A stretch of 64,000 nucleotides of DNA from Campanula takesimana (GCA_026119855.1 JAOWBW010000388.1:62001-126000); one strand, 5' to 3'. Positions 43,544-55,893 are shown, counted from the first letter of the stretch. Notes: a model not told the origin generated them from the sequence alone. Translations and numbers: made by a program.

Positions 43544-43851
43544 TAGGGCTGTTACACGAACCGAGCTCGGCTCGTGAAAGATCGAGCTCGAGTGAGCTCG
43601 AGGTGTAGCTCGAACCGATCGTCAAGCTCGTTTTTGTTATCGAGCCGACCGTGTTCGACTCGTTTAGCTCGTTAAAAACTCAAGTTCGGCTCGATAAACT
43701 CATTAAACTTGAATTTCAGCTCGCGAGCTCGATTCGACTCGAGCTCGAACAAGCAAGTGGGCTCGAGCTCGATAAAAGCTCGAGATCGATAAGTTTTAAA
43801 CGAGCTCGAGCTCAACACCCCAAAGCTCGACTCGGATCGTTTACAGCCCTA
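43544..43851. mobile_element. hAT-type MITE rich in GAGCTCGA repeats (308 bp)
   Basis: Ends TAGGGCTGTTACACGAACCG and GGATCGTTTACAGCCCTA form the inverted ends of a small hAT element. The interior repeats AGCTCGAG/CTCGAGCT. A matching 8-bp duplication was not found. Confidence 0.7.
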
Positions 43852-44156
43852 TTCACAAGTAAAAATACTATATACAATAACTTTAAATTTTTTATTAGAA
43901 TCATCAATTTTTTTTTTCAAACCTTGACTATTTTAATTAATATTGTCCAATGTGTTATGAGACCAAGGAAATATAATTTGACAAAAACTTGTATGAGAAC
44001 ACCATGACCCGGATCCATGACCTACAAGCCTTTTTTTTTTTTTTTTGGGTTTTTTTTTTGTTTGTCAAAAGTAATAGTTACTATAACTAAATGTAACAAA
44101 CGTGTTACTTATATGTAACAGTTTGCATACATAAAAGTAATACATATATACAGAAA

Positions 44157-44190
<34 letters not shown>

Positions 44191-46023
44191 GTTTTCTTCG
44201 TTTGCCAAAAGTAATACTTATTACAACTAAAATGTAACGAACGTGTTACTTATATGTAACAGTGTTTATACATAATTGTAACACATATGTATAGAAAAGT
44301 AATAATTCAACTATTTACACTTTAGAACTAAAAGCACTTGTGTTAGTAACATTGTAAAAATAAGAAAGTAACAATTTTTATAAACGAATGTTATATTTTA
44401 CTTGTATAATAACATTGTAAAACAGTTACATTTACTTGTATAATAGTATATTTATATGTTTTTAAATAATAAGTTACAATGAGTTCAATTTATCATGATA
44501 CATGTAAAAGTATTACATTATCTATAGAAATATGTTACAATTTCATCTACTAAAGTTGTAACATCCCAAATTTTTAGAGTAAAGTAATATCTTTAAATAA
44601 ATAACACCCGTCCCCAAACTCGGGAAACAACGGTCTTAAACCATAATTCAAACATCAACGGCTAGTCATAACCAACATTTAAAAGTAAACATTACTAAAT
44701 TATCTTTCTTAAATATAACGGCTAGTCATAACCGTCCATAAACCTCTTGTCATCAAGGATCTTCAAACTTCACCTTATCAACAATCTCCTTGTCCCTTGG
44801 AATCCTTCACCTACTTATTCCCTGAAGAACAATAATTATGGAAGGGGTGAGCGAACAATGCTCAGTAAGTTCATACGGGATCTCTCCGGTTTCTAGGGAG
44901 AGATGACCGGAAGAACGAAACAACAATAATATTTCCAAAGATAAGCTTTCATAAAATATCAAGTTAACCGTTAAGTTCAAGACAGTTAACAATTAAACTT
45001 TTCAATACGAAATGTGGCATTTACTTTCAAGTCCGTCAATTCCAAGATAACGTCACCATTTCAGGTGCAATGCCTGATCAGGGCATTTAAGTAAGATTTA
45101 TCATGATAATCAACTACTTCATTTAAGCAGTACAAAAGTCTAGTTCTTTTTCATTTCAACTAGATTAACCTACTTAGTCCTTTTCATATCGGACTAAGCG
45201 AACGTCTATACCAAATTAAGATATAGTGAAGTTTAAACACGTCTATACCAAATTAAGATATATCAAAGTTTCAACTTAGTGTTCAAGGTACGAGAACACC
45301 ATACAATTTCAAAGATATTTTTGGTACCCATTGATTTAAAACATGTCAAGGGGTAGGAACATTCAAAAGGCGTTCACAACTTTTAAGAATTCAAAACGTT
45401 ACCGCCACATGGTAACTACTCATGAAAGAATTTCAAGGAATCCTACATCAAAGGACAGAGACAATCAAAAGCTAGGATCGTAATCCCTTACCTTAGCCTT
45501 GTGGTCTTCACTTAGCAATTTCACGTGCACAATCTACAAACACACAAATAATGTTTTCTTAGGAACATGAATTTCTTAAATTCTCCGTCCCCATTATATT
45601 TTATTTTACTTTCTTAACTTCACGAGTTCATCCTCTTAAACTCTTCGTTAGGGTTCGTTCTACCCATTACTTGTGTTCCCGAATTACCCTTTTCGGATTA
45701 CTAAAATACCCCTAGGGTTATATTGATTCCATTCCCAAATAATAAGTTTTAGGATTGCATTAATCCTATTTAAAACACTATTCCCAGCTCAAAAATCAAT
45801 ATTCACATCCTATGTTACTATTCACAGATTTCAACTATTCATAGCGTAAAATCACTGTTCACAGAACACTATTCACAGCGGAAAATCACTGTTCACAGAA
45901 CACTATTCACAGCGTAAAATCACTGTTCACAGAACTTATACACACTGAATTCACCTTGGAAAACACACACCAAAACACCTACACACACACGCACACACAT
46001 ACTACACACACAAACACACACTG

Positions 46024-47559
46024 TGTTGGGTTTCGTAGTCACATGCGCAGCGGAATTAAGCATTTAAAATTTTATGAAACCCAAAGCCCATAGATCCATT
46101 CATATGATTAAGTCAAATACAACAATATGAATATTAAGGAAAAACTAACCCTTGATGACTTTGAATTTGCAACCTTTGAATTCGATAGAAGCTTGAAATC
46201 TTGATCACGAACAAAGCAAGAATCACGAACTTTGAAGATGATGAATTTCACCATCTAGCGGTATCCACACGCGAACGAATATCAAGAACACTTGATCTTG
46301 GTTGCTAGACCAAATTATGAAACACGTTTTCATAATTAGTATGAACTATATGGAATTTTCTTTGTGTATAATTTTGTTCTTCAATCTAGGATTTCTTAGA
46401 ACAAAATAAAACACTCTCAAACTCTTTGGAGGCTTGCACAAACATTGGTAGTGATTTTAGCCACCTTAGGGATGTTTATATACAAGTTAGACCTATTCCA
46501 AATAGGTAACTTGTGTCTAAACCCGCAAGGAATCTCAGTTAGGAAAGTCCAAAACGTTTCCATAATTTGTTTCCTTTTGGAATTAGGAAACCAGTCCCCG
46601 GCAGTACTGTGCGGCCGCCCAAGAACACTTGTGCGGTCGCCCAAGTCATCTGGAACAAACTGGTACAAACTGACTCAAGCTGTGCGGCCGCTCAGTACAA
46701 TTTGGGCGGTCGCCCACTTGCCCATTTTTCCAGAATTTCCAAATTTCCACAATTTCCAATATAGTCCTTATTTAGGATTCGTTCTATTGTGTGTGACCCT
46801 CTAGGATTATACTAAGTTGGCAATGGGTTCAAACATGAAACCATAAGATATGATTAGGTTCTAGCAAACCGTCATACCTACCCAAATAGTATAACTAGAT
46901 ACAAGCTCGCATTCCTTTTAGAACATGTCATAATCCCTTTGTCCACGATGTCATTGAACACAAGTCATGGTCAACAAGTCAACTTGTATTGTTCAATACT
47001 TTCTCGATTCCGAATATGTTGATAATCCAAATGACATTGATCCAATCAATCCATTTGAGTTTGGCCAAACATTTCATCAACATCATTCCTTCGAGGGGCC
47101 CAAGCTTGACACCTCTCCGAAGAGGGACAAATCCATTTGGCTTATTATTCTTCCCTACGTGAATCCAATCATGCCAATCATACCCTTTATAACTACCGTG
47201 TTAAGGCAGCGTTTGAATATGTCAAACATAATGTTCATCAAGTGAAAGACTATAATAACTTCATGTCCAAGGATTCAAATGACATAACTAATATGAGATT
47301 TATATATGACATCGACCATGACATAAATCTCATACCGCGGGTCATGTCCAGTACCTTGTTCCAAACAAGTACCTATAAATCTAACATGATCATCCCATGA
47401 TCATTTAGCCTTTATACTAGTGCTTAACAAGCTCTAGGGACGGAGATTATTATAAGCAAACACGAGCCATAATAATAATCTTATTATCTCTTTATCATTA
47501 TGAATAAATGATAACTCATACAACGTTTAACAAACGTGCCTAGGGCACCAACACCAACA
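46024..47559 (-). repeat. 3' LTR of a minus-strand Ty1/copia element (1536 bp)
   Basis: Begins TGTTGGGTTTCGTAG and ends CACCAACACCAACA on the plus strand, followed inside by CTCCCACTTGCCCTAGGCC, a purine tract on the minus strand. It contains GCGGCCGC-type palindromes at 46608-46725. Its first 0.85 kb reappears inverted at 54463-55231. Confidence 0.88.
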
Positions 47560-47587
47560 ATCTCCCACTTGCCCTAGGCCCAATTCC

Positions 47588-48946
47588 CTAGGTATCCAAT
47601 ACCCATGGACCTAACATGACCATCATGTTTAGATTTGTGGAAGTCCCATTGTTTAGTGTGTCCGTAACGTTATCATTAGTAGGTACTTTGCATATATGTA
47701 CGTCTCCCTTTTCAACGATTTCTCGAACGATAAGAGAACGCCTAAGTATGTGTTTGGATTTAGGATGTGCTCTTGGTTCCTTTGCTTGATCAATAGCACC
47801 ACTATTATCACTAATAGAGTCTATTGAATTAGCAATACTAGGAACCATCTTAAGTTCACCAATGAACTTCTTAATCCAAACAACTTCCTTTGCAGCATCC
47901 AATGCAGCAATATACTTAGAATTTAGTATGTAGAGTTAGTGACTGTACTCTGCTTGGAACCATTCCAACTTACAGCTTCACCATTTGTTATAAACTTCGA
48001 TTGCGATTTTTCTATTATCTTTGTCAGTTTGGAAGCATGCATCCGTGTACCCATATACGACGAGATCATCTTCCATCCCTCCATAGATCATAACAATTCT
48101 TTTGTCCTTCTAAAGTACTTTAAGAATTGTTTCACAGCCATCCAGTGATTCTCACCGGTTGTCGGATTAATATCTACTCGTCATGCTCCAAGCATTTAGA
48201 TATATCCGGCTTAGTACTTATCATGGTATGATGGATCCAATTGCCGAAGCAAAATGGCATCCCATTCATTCTTCTCATGCTCATCATTTGTCTCAGGACA
48301 TTTGAGTCTTTGCATAGAAAACTTCATGTAACATTAACAACCGTCCTCTCTCAGAATTTTCCTTGCGGAATCTTCTAATGACTTTGTCAATGTATGTACT
48401 TTGGCTTAATCAATTAGCTTCTTCGATCTTATCTCTATAGATCTTAATGCCAAGGACATATGCAGTTTCATCCATATTCTTTATTGCGAAACACTTTCTT
48501 AACAAAGTCTTTGCAGACTAACGTGTAGGAATTTCGTTTCCAATGAGCAATATGTCATCCACGTATAAAATAAGGAATAGCACTATGCTCCCACTAATCT
48601 TCTTGTATACACAAGGCTCATCTTCATTCTTGATGAAACCAAACTCTTTGACCGATTCATCAAAACGGAGATTCCAACTCCTTGAAGCTTGCTTCAACCC
48701 ATAGATGGATCTTTGCAATTTGCATACCTTAGAATCTTGTTCAAAACCTTCTGGTTGTATCATATACACATCCTCTTGGAGTTTTCCATTCAGGAAAGCG
48801 GTTTTGACGTCCATCTGCCATATTTCATAGTCATGATATGCGGCAATGGCAAGCAAAATTCTTATAGACTTGATCATCGCTACGGGTGAAAAGGTCTCAT
48901 CATAGTCAATACCATGAACTTGCCTATAACCTTTCGCTACAAGGGT
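47588..48946 (-). pseudogene. Ty1/copia pol remnant (reverse transcriptase and RNase H)
   Basis: From right to left it gives LVAKGYRQVHGIDYDETFSP (48946-48880) and WQMDVKTAFLNGKLQEDVYM, YGLKQASRSWNLRFD and LILYVDDILLIGN (RT, 48877-48518). After frameshifts come GYTDACFQTDKDNRK and GEAVSWNGSKQ, and DAAKEVVWIKKFIGEL with HPKSKHIL (RNase H, 47902-47588). Everything upstream of the RT start is missing: the sequence breaks at 48946, where the pol-less element begins. Confidence 0.9.
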
Positions 48947-50362
48947 ATGAAAAATGCTAGAGGGAGGGGGGTGAATAGCGTTTTAAAATTCTTTTCAAAC
49001 ACTTTTGCAAATCAATGGCTTATGCGCACAGTTCTCAAATAAGCTAAGTATAGCGCGCAGTGAGAGTGTGAAATGCACAGCGGAAGTTTTAAGCAGCACC
49101 TGCGCAGTAAAAAGCTGCGCAAGGATAAAAACGCACGCGCTAAGTTTTGGCTTAAAGAGTTGGATAAAATGTTCTAAGGAAAATAAGCAATAACAAACAC
49201 AGCGGCAATAGTAGCAATCTGATAAGATCAAACAAAGCAGTAATTCAGAAATGATTAGCAGAAAGTAAATAGCGAGATTAAAGAACAAGCTATTTGGAGA
49301 GGTTCGATCGATGAAAGATCTACGTCCTCTACCAAGATGGTTAGTCTTGGATTTTCTAAAGGAGATCTTATTATATGAGAGAGTTACAAGATACAACAAT
49401 GAAACACAACTATCTCAAAGATCTATAATCTATGAAGAGCAAATCCTAGACTAAACCGGTGTATCTCAAGAAGAAAGATCTTAATGATCAAAGCTTCAAA
49501 AGGTGTGTGTGTTCAGAAATTCTGGGCTCTATGAATCTATGAGATGAAGAGCACGAAGAATTCTGGTGATTTAAGGCTTAGGATCTGGGCAGGAGTTTGA
49601 AGGTATGAAGGTTGAAGGTTGATCTTGAATCTGTGAATAGTAAGCAGCAATCTTCAGAACTTCAAGGATATTATAAAGCACAAACTCTAGCAACTTGGAA
49701 ATGAAGATGAGCTGGCTTATTTATAGCTGAGAGCTTGAATATAGCCGTTGGAGCTCTGAGCAAGGACGATGAGCTGGCACAATATGATTGGTGCACATGT
49801 GTCCTTTATAGCCGTTGGAGCTCTAATCAAAGTTGATGACCTGGCACAATATGATTGGTGCGAAGGTATATAGAGCCGTTGGAGACTGAGCATGAAGACC
49901 AAATTCAAAAAGCTTCTTCTAGAAGGTTGACAGCTGTCTTCATTTGAAATATATCTCTTGAGCGCGTCTCCACCATTGGATCTGCTAAGTGTGCTTGTTT
50001 TATCGATTCTGTACACCTTAACACTCTTAAAAGCGTACATCTTCAAAGCGTTTTCCAAGTTAGGTGATCTGAATGGATTGAACTGAGGAAGAATGCTGCG
50101 CAGGATATTCCTGCGCAGTGGTGTCCTGCGCAGTGGTGTCCTGCGCAGCGAAGTCCTGCGCAGTAACCACTGATACTTGGATCTTCATTCCTTTCCGCTT
50201 CAAGTCCTGTGATCTAAGCCTATACTATAAAATGGACTAAGCTAAAAATTAAAGTTATAAAACTTCTTACATAGGGTCCTAAAGTCCATAAAATATTAAT
50301 AGGTGATGGTATCAATCAATTCTAACGAGAATAGGAGGGTCAAGAAGTAAGCATACCCAACA
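48947..50362 (-). repeat. 3' LTR of the pol-less element (about 1.4 kb)
   Basis: Ends TACCCAACA at 50362. Its outer end joins the copia RT through the shared 8 bases ACAAGGGT and lacks the terminal TGTTGGTCCCAAATGGGC seen at 54369. It contains two long imperfect direct repeats (ATAGCCGTTGGAGCTCTGAG at 49741 and 49810) and a cluster of five TGCGCAG motifs at 50096-50163. Confidence 0.85.
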
Positions 50363-50871
50363 ATCTCCCCCTAAATGATTGATGCCATTACCTACTATAA
50401 CAAAGGCAATTCATTGTACTTGATAATAACATGTCCATAAAGATATGAATAGCAAATCATGCCTCAAGTCAATGCACACACTCGCCAATGTCATAGATTT
50501 CTAGTCTATCCAAAAGATTAGCTTACAAAAAGGGAAAGATAGAAGTATCATTCAGCGCATACAAATGATATGAGTTTTAGTTTTAAGTATGCGTTTAAAC
50601 TGAATGTTTAAACATTATGCGTTGAGAATATGAGCAGTTAAGATTATGCGCATGGGTTGAAATAATGCAATCATTGTTCCACAAACAAGGAGTTTGAATG
50701 TGAACAAGGTTTTGGAAACACATGATGCGATTTTTCTCATTAAAACTTGAAATGTAAAGAGTTGCAGATTACAAGTTTGAATAAGAAAAAAAACACAAAA
50801 AAAATGCGTACAAAAAGAAATACTTTGCGCAAAAACAAAAAAAAAAAAAAAAAAATTACATAGAACCTAGT

Positions 50872-53303
50872 CTATGTTGATCCGGTGCAAGGCTTCACGT
50901 AGCTCATTCTGCAGACTGTTGAACTTATTCCTAAGTTCATCTTCAGTTCTTGAAATCTTTCTCTGAACGCTACGGCCTCACCGACATAGGTAGCCATTCC
51001 TCTGCGCATATCTGCGTTATCTTCTCGCAGCTCTCGGAAGTTGGCTCTATACTGCACTTGATGTCCCGTCATCTGATTAAAATAAGACTGCTCAGCAGCT
51101 TCAATAGTGTTGATGATGGTGGCCTGCGTTGCTTCGAGTCTTTGGTCAGTGTGGAGGCGCTGAGTGTTCACGCTGGCTTGAATATCGAACACGGCTTGAT
51201 CCATCCTAGCGTTGAACCCATCAGCGAAATCAGTCATCGCTTGAGTTATGCACTCCCTGACACTTTCCATATTAAGCGAATTAGCATGCGCAGGACCGGG
51301 ACCTTGTTCCAATCTCTCCAACATCATCGCTTCCATCCCAGCAAATCCTTCATGCAACCCGTCGGCTAGGCTCTTGCGCAGACGCTTAAGTAGTTCTATA
51401 AACCCATCATTGATAGCGGTATAGGTGCAGACGTTTTCAAGCATCCCAGCTATTGACTTTAAAGAGTCCAGGACCATTTGGTCTAATGCATCAGGAACGC
51501 GTTGCGCAGAGGGGCCGGCGGAGGTACTTGCCTTTGATATATTCTCCCCCTTAATGGCAACAATCTCTAAACGCTGCGCATCAAGTTGCTCTTGGATAGC
51601 TGTCTGCGCAGTAATGAGCTGAGTCATTTGGGACTGCGCAGCAACCTGGTTGACTTGAATAGTATTGAGAGCCTGGAGAATTTGGCGAAGATCAGCGGAG
51701 GAAGATAGAGAGGAAGTAGATACTGTAGGAACGGAAGGAATAGCTTGAACAGGAGGATGAGAGACTTTGGGAGGAGAGTGCGTTGGAGAAGGTTGTTTGG
51801 GAGAGAGATGAATAGGAGCAGCAGCAGGAGACCTATGCGGAGATGAGTGCGTGCTGCTGCTATCTGTATCAGCTGAGCGCACATCCCCTTCCTTTTCTCC
51901 TTCAGGATTAACAGGAGCTTGCGGCGCAGCATCATCGCCCTGCGCAGACTTGGTAACCTCATCCGCATCCTCATCTTCCAAGTCCAAATCATCATGAAGG
52001 ACAGAGGTGCCAGGTTGAGTATTTCCAATCGGAATATTGAGGCGCTGGAAGGCACTTGATGATGGTTCAAGACAAGGAGGAGCCGCAACTTTTGGCTGTC
52101 CTTTCGCAGTGCTGCGCACATCCTGTTTCTTGCGCGGAGTTCGAGGAGGATCCTTGGCAGGTGCAGCAGCAGCGGTCTGTGCAGGCGTACCGGAGGCGGG
52201 AAAATCTTCATCCATCCAATCATCACTATCTCCTGGACTCTGAGCAGGAGGGGCGTCAACAGCCTTTGGATCTTGCTCCCCCTGCGCTGTATCATCAGCA
52301 GCATCAGCAGCAGTCTCATCCATTCGAGACTCGCTGTCTTCTTCAACCATAGCAGCCGCAGGAGGAAGTCTGGTAAAAGCATGCTTTTTCTTGGTTTTGG
52401 CAGGAGAGGGAGCAGGCGCAAGAGGATCTTTGCGCTTCTTTGAAGGTTTGGGAGCAGGTGGCGGTAAATCAAATCCAATTTTAATGCCAGCAGTTGATCT
52501 GACATTTGGGATTTCCTTCACCTTTTCTGGTATAGGTTCTGCAATACCTTGCCTTTGCGCTTTGCCTGCGCAGCAGCAGTTTCAGGTTCAGTAGGCGCAG
52601 TGGCCTTCGATGGCTGCGCGGCAATGTTCTTTGCTTTGGGTTGAGGGGCTCCATCATCATCACTATCAACCCAATCTTCTTTGTCTGGGCTGGTGTCCTT
52701 GTTCCAAATCTTGCGATAATCACTGCGACCAATTTCATTTCGCAGAGAGAAAAGGTGAGAGATGGAATATGTCTTGGTGCAGGGGACTTTGAGATCAGGA
52801 CGCTTTTGCACGAAGGTGCGCAGCTCAGAGACATTCATCAGAAATTTGGATAAGAGCCTACAGTGAGTTCTGTACTTTGCTACTTTCTTGTCCATGCGCT
52901 TGTCATAGCTCTCCGATGCGTCCCATAGCTCGTCAAAAAGAACAGAGGACCAGTCTAAAGCATCGCCATTATATACCACAGCACAATAAGCCCACTGCTT
53001 GGAAATGAACTTGCCCTTATTTCCATTTTTGCAGTTTACGGAGTCGCCAATAATGGTGCAAAGGTGATACATTACCTCACCAAACTCCTTGCGATCATGA
53101 ACGCTCCACTTCTTAACAAGAGAAGGTTCCCCAACCAGTTTCTGCGCAAGCTTGTTTTGTTTAGCTTCAGAATAAGCTTCTGGCGCATCATCCACTTTAA
53201 ATCCGCAAAGCTTTTTAAGTGACGCAGGAACAATGCGCACTGAGTAATTCCGAACGACTGAGCGGATAACATCAATCTTTTCACGAGTCTGCTTGTGTGT
53301 CAT
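50872..53303 (-). pseudogene. Second long ORF of the pol-less element, frameshifted
   Basis: It starts with ATG at 53303, 20 bases after the gag stop. The first part (to 52518, 261 codons) contains SLKKLCGFKVDDAPE and WAYCAVVYNGDALDWSSVLF and resembles, without proof, plant 'putative transposon protein' domains. That frame stops at 52518, while the overlapping frame is open through 52521 to 50872 (about 550 codons) with no ATG at its beginning. A single-base indel near 52545-52560 would fuse them, so I read one gene of about 810 codons. The second part is Pro/Ala/Asp/Ser-rich (SKKRKDPLAPAPSPAKTKKK), then has a long predicted coiled coil (TIQVNQVAAQSQMTQLITAQ onward). Function unknown. Confidence 0.7.
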
Positions 53304-53322
53304 GGTGACTCTTTCTGCGTTC

Positions 53323-54294
53323 TCAAAGAACTCGTCTACAAGAGAGGGGACATAGAAGTAAAATGACTGGGCTTTCTGCAGTTGTAGCAGACCAATTCTT
53401 CATCTTTCTTTGAGTCTCTGCCACGAGAGAATTTAGCAGGTGGTTTGCTAGAGGATCCAGGTTTAGAGAATTTCCTGAATTTTGGAATCGCTTAACGAAC
53501 ATAGCGAAATCATCATCATCCATTTCGAGTAAAGAGGAAGTAGAGACTTTGTCTGAGGTTTGAGCAGGCGCAGATTCCTTTTGCGCAACATAGGAAAGAA
53601 GCTTTCCTTTGCCTTCAGTTTCGTCGATTCGATCAAGCTTTAGCTCGTACACTTTTAAGTTAGCGTATAAGCTGCGCAGAGGCCAAGTATCTAGAAATCC
53701 AGAATCTTCCAGATGACTTGCTTTGTGCACATATCTGGAACCTAGCGCATCTAAGAATTGAGAATTGACTTCTTTATTGGTGAAAGTAGTTCCAAGAGAT
53801 TTACAAGAGTTTACAACAGCACAGAAGCGATCATATGTTTGTCTCAAGGTTTCACCATCTTTTCTCATGAAGCAGTTGAATTTTCTTTGCACCACAAATC
53901 TTTTGTTTTCCTTGCTTACTTTGTCTCCATTCACATATCCTTCAATAGCATCCCATAGTTCCTTTGCAGTTCCACCGCTCACAATTTGATTGTGCGTGGA
54001 GAGGTCTAGAGTGCTAAGAGTGATGTTCCTTGCTCTTCCATCATAGCCAACCCATTTCTTTTCTTCATCAGTCCATTTCCCTTTGGCCTTCTTGATTGTA
54101 GGATTATCCTTGTTGGTAGCAGCATCTGGATTGGCCTTCATTGGAATGTAAGGTCCTTCAAGAACGATGTCGTGGAGGATCTCGTCGATAGAAGAAAAAT
54201 GAGTGAGCATGCAGTGCTTCCAGATTTCGAAGTGATCTTCATTCAGCACTGGGACATGTGAATAGTTAGCCATTGCCCAAGATTTTGAAGCCAT
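53323..54294 (-). pseudogene. Copia-type gag (UBN2/Retrotran_gag), frameshifted near the C-terminus
   Basis: 323 codons from a true ATG (MASKSWAMANYSHVPVLNED). It has the UBN2-type pattern DHFEIWKHCMLTHF, KELWDAIEGYVNGD and FNCFMRKDGETLRQTYDRFC of plant copia gag. The zinc knuckle CYNCRKPSHF is present at about 53385-53360 but in another frame, so a single-base indel just upstream removes it from this product; the final Cys of the CCHC motif is replaced by Ser in that frame. Gag forms the particle and packages RNA; this copy would lack its nucleic-acid-binding knuckle. Confidence 0.82.
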
Positions 54295-54354
54295 CTTGAA
54301 TCGGCACCCAAGATGTTAAGCTTGAAAAACAAAACAAGTTTTATGAAGGTTTTA

Positions 54355-54366
54355 GCTCTGATACCA
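54355..54366 (-). other. Primer-binding site of the pol-less element
   Basis: The minus strand reads TGGTATCAGAGC, two bases inside the 5' LTR end (TGTTGG at 54369). Confidence 0.9.
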
Positions 54367-54462
54367 CTTGTTGGTCCCAAATGGGCAACAAGGGTATGAA
54401 AAATGCTAGGGGGGGTGAATAGCGTTTTAAAATTCTTTTCAAACACTTTTGCAAATCAATGG

Positions 54463-55231
54463 TTTGCTAGAACCTAATCATATCTTATGGTTTCATGTTT
54501 GAACCCATTGCCAACTTAGTATAATCCTAGAGGGTCACACACAATAGAACGAATCCTAAATAAGGACTATATTGGAAATTTGGAAAAATTGGATTTTTCT
54601 GGGCCTTTGGGCGACCGCCCAAATGGGCTGGGCGACCGCACAAGAACTTGGGCGGCCGCACACCTCAGTTTGGGCGGCCGCACAGTACTGTCGGGGACAG
54701 ATTCCTAATTTGATTCGGAAAGGATTTTTGACGGGTTTAGACACAAGTTTCCTATTTGGAATATGTCTAACTTGTATATAAACATCAAAATTCGGCCAAG
54801 AACAGAACCTAAGCTTTTGTGCAAGCCTCCAAAGAGTTTGAGAGGGTTTTATTTTGTTCTAAGAAATCCTAGATTGAAGAACAAAATTATACACAAAGAA
54901 AATTCCATATAGTTCATATTAATTGTGAAAACGTGTTTCATAATTTGGTCTAGCAACCAAGATCAAGTGTTCTTGATATTCGTTCATGGTGTGGATACCG
55001 CTAGAGGGTGAAACTTATCATCTTCAAAGTTCGTGATTATTACTATGATCGTGATCAAGTTTTCAAGTCTCTATCGAATTCAAGGTTGCAAAATCAAAGG
55101 CATCAAGGGTTAGTATTCTAGTATTCATATTGTTGTATTTGACTTAATCATATGAATGGATCTATGGGCTTTGGGTTTCATTAAATTTTAAATGCTTAAT
55201 TCCGCTGCGCATGTGACTACGAAACCCAACA
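54463..55231 (+). repeat. Inverted partial copy of the copia LTR
   Basis: Runs from TTTGCTAGAACCTAATC to CGAAACCCAACA and is the reverse complement of 46024-46877 with some indels, mainly in the GGGCGGCCGCAC-type cluster at 54600-54690. It lacks the first roughly 0.68 kb of the LTR. So the copia sequence in this nest ends in inverted rather than direct LTRs, and the flanks (CACTG, CATAA) do not form a target duplication. Confidence 0.85.
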
Positions 55232-55893
55232 CATAATTCCTCAAAATTGCTTTTAGTCCTATTTTTCATAAACCCTAGTTCATATTTTAGGGTTAGGGTT
55301 TTAGTTCAATACCCCCCCCCCCCAATTCACTAAACCAAAAATAATACGAAGGATTCAAAGCTAGGACGTAGGATTTTACCTTAATCCGATCTCCCTTCTC
55401 TTTTCTTCTTCCTTCTTTTTCTTTCTCGCGCCTCTGCTCTCTCTCTCTCCTTTTCTTTTCCGCAGCTGCGCTCTTTTTCTTCCCGTTCTCTCTTTTATTT
55501 CTTTGCGGTAGAATTACTTAGGCTAGGGTAATTGAGAGTATATATATATTAGGGTTTCTAATTTCCCTAATTAAAAAGGATTACAAACTTCCTAATAGGT
55601 TTTAAATTCACTTGGGCCCGGGTTAAATCTAATACTTCTACTTAATTAACTAAGCCCAACAAAAGAAAAGAATTTTACCATTTAAAATAATGAGGCCATA
55701 AGACCGGGTATTACAAAAGTGTTACATTTACTTGTACAAATAATTACGTTCATGTATATAAGTTGTTATTTTTTAAATGTTACTTTCTTTTAAAAAATAA
55801 AATCAAAATACTCCAAAAAAAAAATATTATGGAAAAACACTATTACATTTCAGTATAACGATAATTACATTTAGTTATTGTTAGTATTACACG

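Larger units (their letters stand above)
48947..54462 (-). mobile_element. Non-autonomous LTR retrotransposon with gag and a long extra ORF, no pol
   Basis: LTR copies are 48947-50362 (3') and 54369-54462 (5', truncated); both contain ATGAAAAATGCTAG and GTGAATAGCGTTTTAAAATT. A tRNA-iMet primer site (54355-54366) and a purine tract (ATCTCCCCCTAAATG on the plus strand, from 50363) fix a minus-strand orientation. The 4.0-kb interior encodes a copia-type gag and a second long frame (50872-53303), with no protease, integrase or RT. It would depend on a helper copia element. The outer 21 bases of the 3' LTR and most of the 5' LTR are lost at junctions with copia sequence. Confidence 0.85.
44557..55715. 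mobile_element. Gypsy solo LTR split by nested copia insertions
   Basis: The LTR parts are 44557-46023 and 55232-55715, about 1.95 kb together. It begins TGTAACATCCC and ends GGGTATTACA, and is flanked by the perfect 5-bp duplication AAAGT at 44552-44556 and 55716-55720. It shares the block GAGCGAACAATGCTCAGTAAG (44849) and its hairpin (44882-44902) with the LTRs at 5364 and 60178. It also has ACTATTCACAGCG repeats at 45775-45930. There is no internal region of this family, so it was a solo LTR before or after the copia insertion. Confidence 0.88.

Noticed and set aside
51624..52505. Long alternative frame overlapping the second ORF of the pol-less element
   Set aside because: Leu/Arg-rich shadow in another phase of the same strand; the frame with a Pro/Ala domain and coiled coil is the coherent one.
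46024..55231. Large terminal-inverted-repeat DNA transposon
   Set aside because: The inverted ends are two copies of a copia LTR in opposite orientation with copia pol inside, and there is no target duplication.
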